DNA of 64,000 bases from Bemisia tabaci (lineage: Eukaryota > Arthropoda > Insecta > Hemiptera > Aleyrodidae), in assembly GCF_918797505.1 (NCBI RefSeq), contig NC_092797.1, positions 26,673,372 through 26,737,371 of the forward strand, in the 5' to 3' direction. This document shows positions 56,624-64,000 of this stretch, piece after piece. The position numbers and the translations under genes are program-made. The notes below the pieces were generated by a model that ran no database searches, was not told where the DNA came from, and saw nothing but the letters and a program-made list of their open reading frames with translations. How positions within the stretch are numbered: the stretch's first letter is position 1; each line of letters opens with the position of its first letter.

Positions 56624-56985
56624 GAGATACGTCTTTTTGTGCTTTAATACTTTCGTTTACGGCATTTACTTTTGTATTGACTGGAGATACGTCTTTCTGT
56701 GCTTTTATATTTTCGTTTACGGCATTTACTTTTGTATTGACTGGAGATACGTCTTTTTGTGCTTTAATATTTTTGTTTATGGCATTTACTTTTGTAATGA
56801 CTGGAGATACGTCTTTTTAGGCTTTAATATTTTTGTTTATGACATTTACTTTTGTAATGACTGGAGAAGGAGATACGTCTTTTTGTGCTGCAATATTTTC
56901 GTTTACGGCATTCACTTTTGTAATGACTGGAGATACGTCTTTTTAGGTTTTAATATTTTCGTTCATGGCATTTACTTTAGTAATG
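56621..56985. repeat. 60 bp minisatellite, six copies
   Basis: Units begin CTGGAGATACGTCTTTTTGT at 56621, 56681, 56741 and 56801 (period exactly 60), then 56861 with a 6 bp insertion, then about 56927. Because 60 and 66 are multiples of three, the array stays open in one frame and reads WRYVFLCFNIFVYGIYFCND repeatedly. I regard that as a by-product. Confidence 0.9.
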
Positions 56986-58018
56986 CGCTGTCACGCTCTT
57001 CTTGAGGGCCCTTTAGTCTTTATATTTGTAACGCACTTAACTTACGCTTGAAATCACACGAGCTCTCTGTCGCAGGAAAGGGCCTCGGTATGAAGTGAAA
57101 AATTGGAGGTGTCATTAAGACAGACGTAGGAGACAGGTGTCGTGCGCATCCGAAATTACTCTGACATGCAACTCGTGAGACAAGTCTGTGTTCATTAACA
57201 TTCTTGGAGCTCGCGCGACGGAATGCACATTCTCTGCTACAAGATCTTGAGGTCTTGGCGCCTCAAAAATGTGTATTTGGATGTAAAACAGGCGTAAATC
57301 CTCTACGACCTTCCGAAATTACCGCTATCTCCTCACTTTTTTTTAAAAGGGAAGAGGTATTAATACTAGGTTAAAACATCGAGAGGAAAAAATGCGGAGG
57401 CAATTTTGTTGAACATCTATATTTGCCCATACTTGAAGAACCAGCTACCAGCCCAAATCATGCCATTTCCGAGATTTTCCACGGCACTGTTAAACGTAAC
57501 TAGCCTGTGTCCAAGTTAAAGAAAATCCGAATTTTGATTATAGATAATTTATGACTAATTCTACCTTGAAATGAAACAAAATTTACGATATTTAAAAGAA
57601 AATTACGGCATTTTCTTCATTATTTTCAACATTTCTCACGTGTGATTTCTGTCGTTGTGGAATATTCGATTTCAAGGTAAAAAAAATAACAATAATTTAA
57701 AATGGTTTTCTTACATGAGGACGGACATGGTTGCCAACATTCAATGAAAAAGTACGGGATCTTTGATACATCGTCGGAATATGCAAATTTTATCATGATG
57801 GCATGAATTTCGGATGTCCTGTGTAAGACGGACTGTCGAGGTGGTGACCTCATAGTCGACGTAGACCATCTTCAGAACCATTAATTTTAGAAAACTTCTT
57901 ACTTACGTTACGAGGAGGAAAGGATGCGGTCTTACCTGAAACAAACAAACAGGAAAATGTTAAAAACTATTCAACATGAAGTGATAGACGAGATTTTATG
58001 TGGAATATTGGAGGCACA

Positions 58019-58151
58019 GCCAAGCCTCTTAATTTAAGCGGATTTCCTTTTGATTCAAGCAAAAATCCGATTGAATCAAGAGTATTTTTTCTTGTCGATG
58101 TTTTCAAGAGTCTGGATTCTAGCGTAGATCCAGGCGACTTTTTATCCAGTG
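58019..58151. mobile_element. CACTGG-family MITE, copy 8 (5'-truncated)
   Basis: Only the right part remains, from CCAAGCCTCTTAATTTAAGC to TTTTTATCCAGTG. Confidence 0.75.
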
Positions 58152-58989
58152 AAAAACCCTCGAACGTACTTCACGAAAGAGGATTTCTGACGTAAAAAAT
58201 GCCCCAAAAATCGCAGAGGCGAGGGGGGGGGGAGATTTACATTTCTCATGGGGTACAAATTGCAAATCACTGAAGGAGAAGGGGGGGGGGGCGAAGCCTC
58301 CCCAGACCTTTCCCTTGACCCCGCCTTTGCGCAACCGTAGGATTTTCTCGATCAATAGCCCTGAACATCGCGAGTATAGGAACCCGATAACACGTTCTGA
58401 ACCAGGGGAAGGGGGGGGGGACGGATCGTGTCCTGCGGGAGTTGTGACCAAGCGCGGCGCGTGGGCAGAGCGACGACGGTGGCGACACACGAGCCCTTGC
58501 AGGTCTCAGGCTGCGGTATCCGGTAGGCGCAAGACGGGCGGACTTGATTGGGCGTCGCGTTGGGCGCCCAGTGCCGATTGGAGGGGCTCAAAAATTACAG
58601 TCTTTACCCTAATCGCCCGCAATCCGTGTTGTTTCAATCAGCGCAGTGATGCATAAATTGGAGCCCGATAAGCGACTGCAACTCCCCGGGCGGGCGGCCG
58701 CGGCGGATTAGCGCTCAACAGTTGGTAACGCCCGGCATTAGTCCGGTAGCACGCCCACGTCACGCAGATCCTCCGCCGACATCCCATCCCGTTTCGCTCG
58801 TATCTCTCTTCTGCCCATTTCAAATCTGCGTCCTCCAAATAGATCGTATTCGAAAGTGGTTCGATGTATCGTTCGGTTCAAAACAATAAAACAAACCTCG
58901 AACAAAACTTCCAGGATGTACGTGGGGAAAGCTGAAAATGAAAAAATTCCTAACAATTTCACTTTTCATTGCCATTTTATACTCAAAAG

Positions 58990-59271
58990 CAGGGTGTCTA
59001 CTAAAACAGACTGGCCAAAAATCAGTACTTTTCCGGTATTTTTTCAGGACATTCCCAAGAGATTTAGTACCTCCCCGACAGAAAAATGCAGTACTTTTTC
59101 AGGACCTCCATTTGACGAAATTCGAAAATTTTCAAATATTTGAATTTCTCGCTCAAATTGCGAGAAAAATGACAAAAATTCCGGACCTTTTTGCGGAAAT
59201 TCCGCACATTTTCAGTACTTTCAAACCGCCCTTACAAAATCAGTGCTATTTCTGGACTTGTAGACAGCCTG
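58990..59271. mobile_element. GTGTCTAC-family MITE, copy 6
   Basis: Left CAGGGTGTCTACTAAAACAG, right GGACTTGTAGACAGCCTG. Flanks TCAAAAG on both sides suggest a 7-8 bp target duplication. Confidence 0.83.
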
Positions 59272-59560
59272 TCAAAAGAGTCAAACGTCTATCCCAAGAA
59301 ACCCGTTCCCTCAGATTACTCAATTGACTTTTGAGGCTATGTATATGCTGAACCAATCGATATCGATACGATCTCACCTGTCTGATGTATCGAATAGGAT
59401 CCATAGTTATCGTGGTGAAAAGTAAGTCCATACCCTATACTCTCTTTCCCGGTACACCCAAATGCTGAAAATTATTTTTCATTATTTTATATTATTATTT
59501 TCTCAGTTATGAAACCAACTTTGTGCGTTACAATCGAAAACATATCTTCAACTTGGATCT

Positions 59561-59866
59561 ACACGGAGAAAAAAACTTCGTGCGTGGGATCCGAAGTTGA
59601 GGTCATGTGGATCTCTGAAGTTTTCGGATCACGTATCTAAAACTTGACGTCCAGCTGCTGAAGTTCGGGTCAGACATCTGGTGTAGTTCGATACATACCG
59701 AAGGGTTCGGGTCACACACCTGAAGTACTCCGGTACATACCGAAGTGCCTCGATGTCTGACCCGAACTTCGGCAGCTCGGCAGTTTTCGGATGCGTGATC
59801 AGAAAATTTCAGAGATCCATATGACCTCAACTTCGGGTCCCATGCACGAAGTTTTTTTCTCCGTGT
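59561..59866. mobile_element. Foldback with ACACGGAG ends
   Basis: Left ACACGGAGAAAAAAACTTCG, right CGAAGTTTTTTTCTCCGTGT. The interior repeats CCGAAGTT / AACTTCGG words several times in both orientations. Confidence 0.8.
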
Positions 59867-60352
59867 GTATTACGGCAAGGTTGGCAACTGGTGTAGCAGG
59901 TGACGACCGGCGAGGATTTACAACGACACCCTTGCAGGGCGCAAAGTTTCCCGGGAAAGTCAAGTTCCAAGAACGAGAACTTGCCAGGGTAGGAATTCGC
60001 TCTTGGCATAAAGGGATCCATAGCATAGCGGATCTGGCATAGGCAGACACTTCGAACAGCGGGGCTTAGGACAACTCCCAGAAAAGTTTCGACATTAGAA
60101 AGAGCCTAATATGCAGTTGGGGTCAATATAGTCATAAGTAATTACCAAATATAAGCGTCCTATCATATCCTTTTCTCCATTTTTTTCGTCTTTCCCGTTT
60201 CTCCCTCCATTTTTCGGCGAACGAGGGGAGGGGGGGGAGGCGTGCTCCCCCTGTATACTCCCCTCTTGAATTCGTCTATGAGCCTTTCATTTTACTATCT
60301 CGTATGTGCTTCAGTCAGTATACCAAAAAACTGTAGACATTTAAAATATAAA

Positions 60353-60565
60353 ATCGTAAAAAGGACGTGCAGTCTACTTTCTTAACCTTGCGTTCAAGTC
60401 TCCGAAGTCATGTCAGGGACTCTATCGTAAAAAGGACGTGCAGTCTACTTTCTTAACCTCGCGTTCAAGTCTCCGAAGTCATGTCAGGGACTCTATCGTA
60501 AAAAGGACGTGCAGTCTACTTTCTTAACCTTGCGTTCAAGTCTCCGAAGTCATGTCAGGGACTCT
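60353..60565. repeat. Three-copy tandem repeat, 71 bp period
   Basis: Nearly identical units beginning ATCGTAAAAAGGACGTGCAG at 60353, 60424 and 60495; only single-base differences are seen. Confidence 0.92.
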
Positions 60566-60796
60566 AGCTTCCACGTGACTCCTTGGACTCTATTTTTTGG
60601 ACCTTACGGCCTCCCTCACACGATCAATCCATATCATTGAATAATAGCTACCAGAAGGGCAGCAGTCAGCCATGTTTACACTAGCTTCCACCTGACTCCT
60701 TGGACTCTATTTTTTGGACCTTACGGCCTCTATCACACGATCAATCCATACCATAGAATAATAGCTACCAGAAGGGTAGCAGTCAGCCATGTTTGT
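60566..60796. repeat. Two-copy tandem repeat, 117 bp period
   Basis: Units beginning AGCTTCCACGTGACTCCTTG at 60566 and AGCTTCCACCTGACTCC at 60683, more than 90 percent alike by eye, directly after the 71 bp array. Confidence 0.88.
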
Positions 60797-61020
60797 TCCG
60801 ATTCTTGATGTTGATATCCCCGCGACTCCCGCTCAGCCTGCCGTTTTAAATTTTGTAGGAAAACTCTAAGTCACTCCCCATACGTCCTACGTCTCTCTGC
60901 CGTTTCAAAACTCGCGGGGAAACGACCCCGAGTCCGCTTCGAAAAAGTGACTTTACGCGATCTCACGCGTCACAAAATCGTGTTTTCATGCTAATTAATT
61001 CTTGAAATTTAGCTAAAATA

Positions 61021-61306
61021 ATAAGATCTGTTCAAACCGCGACTTCCTAACTTTCAATAATATTGACCTTTGAAAAGTCGGGTTTTTGACGTCATCCACC
61101 GCGGTGGTGCCACCCTTGGTTTCTTCCACCTTGCTTTCATTCAAGTTTCACGGTTGAGTAACCAACGCGTCACTGACTGATGAAAGCAAGGTGGAAGAAA
61201 CCGAGGGTGTCACTACCGCGGTGGATGACGTCAAAAACCCGACTTTTCAAAGGGCGATATCTCGGATAGTGTTGAACGTAGAAAGTCGCGGTTTAGACAG
61301 CTCATT
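61021..61306. mobile_element. Foldback with about 120 bp arms
   Basis: GTCGGGTTTTTGACGTCATC on the left pairs with GATGACGTCAAAAACCCGAC on the right. Other paired words are ACCTTGCTTTCAT/ATGAAAGCAAGGT and TTCAAACCGCGACTT against AAGTCGCGGTTTAGA. Confidence 0.8.
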
Positions 61307-61859
61307 ATTATGTGTATCTAATCTACAAGAATCAACCATCAAAACACTGTTCTAAGACCAGCGCAACTGACCCATTACTCTTCTGGCAGCTATTATGCTG
61401 CGTCTATACTCTTCCCAATCTAGGTGGGTACTCAACACCCATCCGTCGTCACTGCCACATCTTGGGGTTCTACAGTCTCCCTGAAGCCGTGTCTCCATAC
61501 TCTCTCGATACAAAGGTTTACTACAGGGACCAAGTTACCCTCCACGTGGCAACTTGAGGCTTTGGGCCTTGGCTACGGAGAGGCGAGTGGTGGCAGAGGA
61601 GGGCCGGTTGGTGCGCAACGCAGCGTTGCGTGTGACCTTCTGGAATTTGTGCCCGAGTCGGAGTGAGTCCAGACGTCCGCGGAATGCCCGGTACCCGCAG
61701 CTGCCGGTGCCGCCGCCTAGCCGCCACTCCTGCAACATGTTATTATCGCCGCGCCGCGCGCCGCTTTCGTCCCGTCCCATCCCGACCCTGCCTCATTGCG
61801 CGCCTCACCGATGCCCACATCAGCTCCGACTCAACACCGACGTCTCACTACCCCGTCTG

Positions 61860-62200
61860 AATATCCGATGACTTACTCCAAGAGTCGTTGAGTATTATTC
61901 TGCAGGTGGTTCATACTTAGGAATTGGTGAAAAATTGCCTACGGTCAAAACATCATACTTCTACGACGCGGCTCAACGGAGATGACGCCATCTGAAAAAC
62001 ACGGTCGATGACGTCATCTATGGCGTTAGGACGTAGAATACCCGATGACTCCAAGGGTTGTCGAGTATTATTGAGCAGGTGGTTCATACTTAGGGATTGG
62101 TGAAAAGTCATCTACGGTCAAAACGTCATACTTCTATTACGCGTCTCAACGGAGATAACATCATCTGAAAAACACGGACGATGACGACATCTATGGCGCT
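61860..62200. repeat. Two-copy tandem duplication, about 177 bp
   Basis: Both copies contain AGCAGGTGGTTCATACTTAG or near forms, ATTGGTGAAAA, TACGGTCAAAAC and ATCTATGGCG. A third partial unit (CTATGGCGCTAGGACGTAGA) resumes after the hAT-like insert at 62392. Confidence 0.8.
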
Positions 62201-62391
62201 TAGGCGGGGCGCGAGTGATCGATTATCGATATTTCCCCATTTGAAACTGTGCTAAAGAATCGATCATTAAGGTGTTCGCTGCGAACACTGTATATCGATC
62301 GTGTTTGCTGCGAACACCCTGTATATCGATCTTTTTCCACATATTTAAATGACAGTTCAATCGATATATCGCAAAGCACGCCACGCCACTG
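62201..62391. mobile_element. hAT-like MITE (CAGTGGCGTGGCG ends), copy 2
   Basis: Right end CACGCCACGCCACTG intact, left end diverged (CTTAGGCGGGGCG). 8 bp flanks CTATGGCG on both sides (62193-62200, 62392-62399). GTGTTCGCTGCGAACAC palindromes and ATCGAT words are shared with 46246-46410. Confidence 0.82.
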
Positions 62392-62950
62392 CTATGGCGC
62401 TAGGACGTAGACGCGTGGATGCCATTGTTCCTCCTGATCCGTTGTAAACGTGGAATGACTGGTCCTGTGGAAACTTCCGTCATGAGAGTTTCTGGATCAA
62501 TTTTTGTCAGATAAGGTTATGAGGAGAGATTCAATTGGAAACGTGCCCGTTTCCGGGAAATTCTCAGTTGAAACATACTTTCCCGATTGAAAATTTGACA
62601 GGTGAGCTGAGCATGCAGAAACACATGTTAATCACTAAAAATTTCAAGAGCTACTCGGTACGATATCGAAAACTTTCCTATGAATTCCCAAGAGCTTTCG
62701 CGTTCCCCTTTTCCGACATTATACCCGGGCACACTACGACACTAAAGCTTATGTTACAAGAGCAAACCGCACTATCGATTGATCCAGGTCATGTGTTTTG
62801 ATTGGTGCTAATTATCGAATAAGCCAACAATAGTCTTTGGTGGTATGTGATCTCGCCCGTTTTAAGGCTTGATTTGATCATGTGACCAGAGTTTAACAGT
62901 ATCCTCGGACAACTTTGATTTCTTGCTATGATATCCACGGGCCAAAGACT

Positions 62951-63120
62951 ACAAACCTTGAAAATCACTTGTAAACATGAACATTTGGTGAGCGGGGGAT
63001 TAGATCATAAACCTTGAATACCACTTGTAAACATAAACGTTTAGTGCGGGGGGGGGGGGGTTAGATTATAAACCTTGAATATCACTTGTAAACATGACAG
63101 TTTAGTGCGCGGGGGATTTC
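62951..63120. repeat. Three-copy tandem repeat, 56-61 bp
   Basis: Units with AAACCTTGAAAATCACTTGT and related forms start at 62951, 63007 and 63068, each ending in a G run (up to 12 G at about 63046). Confidence 0.85.
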
Positions 63121-63323
63121 AGGGCTTCCTGGCATCCCTGTCCGGCGGCCGAAACCGCGCAAGTGAGAAGTAATAAGCATAAAGGCACATACGCGCAGGT
63201 TTGCCAGCTCATCGTGTAAAATTCCTTCTAATTACGTTGTTTCACATGGTGCTGATCTTGGAATGAAAGGCGATTTGGCAACATGAAATGGGCGCACGCG
63301 CATGCGCATTCTTGGCGCGCCGC

Positions 63324-63560
63324 CGCACGGTGGATCGAGTCAATTGGAGGGGTCGGACATGAAATTTTTCACTGTAACGGCAAATTTTGATGTTTATTCC
63401 ATCACATTTTAAATTTCAAGGGGTGGTTCTGGAAGAAAATGTTACAGGGAAACCAACGAAACCACTTTAAAAACCTCAAATGTTTGTATAGACGGAGTTA
63501 TGAGCGTTCGAAGCTTCCAAATTTTGTCCGACCTCTCCTATTGACTCGATCCACCGTGCG
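63324..63560. mobile_element. GGATCGAGTCAAT-family element, intact copy
   Basis: Ends CGCACGGTGGATCGAGTCAA / TTGACTCGATCCACCGTGCG, perfect or nearly so. It is the uninterrupted counterpart of 36069-36614. Confidence 0.83.
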
Positions 63561-63833
63561 CCGAAGATGACTTGTGGCTTCTCCGTACTCCATCTGCCTT
63601 TGGGCTCAATCTCCACTGGGGCTGCCGCGGTACGCGGTCGTTTTGCATGCCAACAATCTCTGTTTTAAATGCATGAGTTCAGGGAAAATGAGTCTCGCAG
63701 AAGCTGAATCGGCGGGATTACGTAATAGACCTAATTATCTCATCTGATAGCTCTAATACATGAAGATTTTAAGACTATTCGGCTGATTTGGTGGCTACTT
63801 CATTTTTGGGATATTTGAGCTGTCAGGGTGTCT

Positions 63834-64000
63834 ACTGAAACAGGCTGGCCAAAAATCAGTACTTTTTACAGTACTTGTCCAATCCATTCCCAAGAAATTC
63901 GGTATCTCCTCATAAGAGAAATTCAGTACTTTTTCAGTACCTCCAATTGACGAAATTCGAAAATTTTCAAAAATTTGAAGTTCTCGCTCGAATTGCGACA
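63834..64000. mobile_element. GTGTCTAC-family MITE, copy 7 (cut by window edge)
   Basis: Left end CAGGGTGTCTACTGAAACAG and the usual interior (CAGTACTTTTTCAGTACC). The right end lies beyond the window. Confidence 0.85.

Larger units (their letters stand above)
40532..64000. other. Dachs 5' intron or upstream DNA, no gene found
   Basis: Because exon 40233-40531 starts with an acceptor, at least one more 5' exon lies at higher coordinates, in or beyond this 23.5 kb. I found no exon I would defend. GC-rich, CpG-rich patches at 42.84-43.33, 45.99-46.25, 52.14-52.50, 55.06-55.33, 58.43-58.76 and 61.60-61.83 kb are the likeliest places for a promoter or first exon. The stretches 44.9-45.4, 48.0-48.5, 48.7-49.4, 53.3-54.5, 57.0-57.9 and 62.4-62.9 kb hold nothing I can assign. 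Confidence 0.6.

Noticed and set aside
56535..57005. 156-codon plus-strand open frame as a membrane protein gene
   Set aside because: It is created by a 60 bp minisatellite, lacks a convincing start or splice context, and begins within a transposon end.
57908..57931. Candidate micro-exon of dachs on the minus strand
   Set aside because: Splice-like sites are good, but the strongest donor (GTAAGTAAG after 57903) gives stops in the coiled-coil frame; only a weaker donor fits. Not listed as a feature.
60353..60796. Regular repeats as a CRISPR array
   Set aside because: Units are contiguous 71 and 117 bp tandem repeats without unique spacers, in a eukaryotic context.
62535..62801. 88-codon plus-strand ORF
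   Set aside because: Normal-looking composition but no known motif, no splice or poly(A) context and no repeat partner; length is within chance.

Overview
This is a nuclear genome window from an animal, most likely an arthropod. I lean to a hemipteran-type insect genome with abundant transposons, but the sequence alone does not prove that. The evidence is split, intron-rich genes with GT-AG junctions, a eukaryotic ribosomal protein gene, an unconventional myosin whose layout fits insect Dachs, AT-rich intergenic DNA, and dense non-autonomous DNA transposons. There are no operons, no phage genes and no CRISPR array.

Layout. (1) 1-7.1 kb, plus strand: the 3' part of RpL13A. An internal exon (1943-2211) and the terminal exon (6850-7038) are visible, with a poly(A) signal at 7083. 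The 5' exons lie left of the window. The introns hold two related foldbacks near 0.3-1.7 kb, a 1.0 kb mariner-derived palindrome (2896-3899) and a nearly perfect 2.0 kb palindrome (4701-6676). (2) 7.1-15.65 kb: intergenic DNA between two convergent genes, with foldbacks, a 37-base T run and one possible orphan exon. (3) 15.65-40.53 kb, minus strand: eighteen consistent coding exons of a class XX-like myosin, probably dachs. They run from a coiled-coil-like N-terminal segment through a full motor domain and one IQ motif to a short proline-rich tail. Seventeen junctions keep the frame. The first visible exon has an internal frame conflict. Start codon and promoter were not found. (4) 40.5-64 kb: no convincing gene. 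This is the 5' intron or upstream DNA of the myosin, and it is packed with MITEs, foldbacks and minisatellites, many inserted inside one another.

The most informative content outside the two genes is the transposon record. I can see at least eight short element families. Several have clean target-site duplications: 8 bp (hAT-like) at 37120, 39639, 44235, 46246 and 62201; TA (mariner-like) at 2896 and 18879; 2 bp (CACTA-like) for the CACTGG family. Four clear nesting events give relative insertion order. One nested element carries a tRNA-like Pol III promoter segment.

The two genes are not obviously linked in function. RpL13A is a housekeeping component of the 60S ribosome. Dachs, if correctly named, acts at the cell cortex downstream of the cadherin Fat in growth control and planar polarity. 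I found no new multi-gene system; the strongest unusual objects are the two long palindromes inside a ribosomal-protein intron and the layered MITE families.
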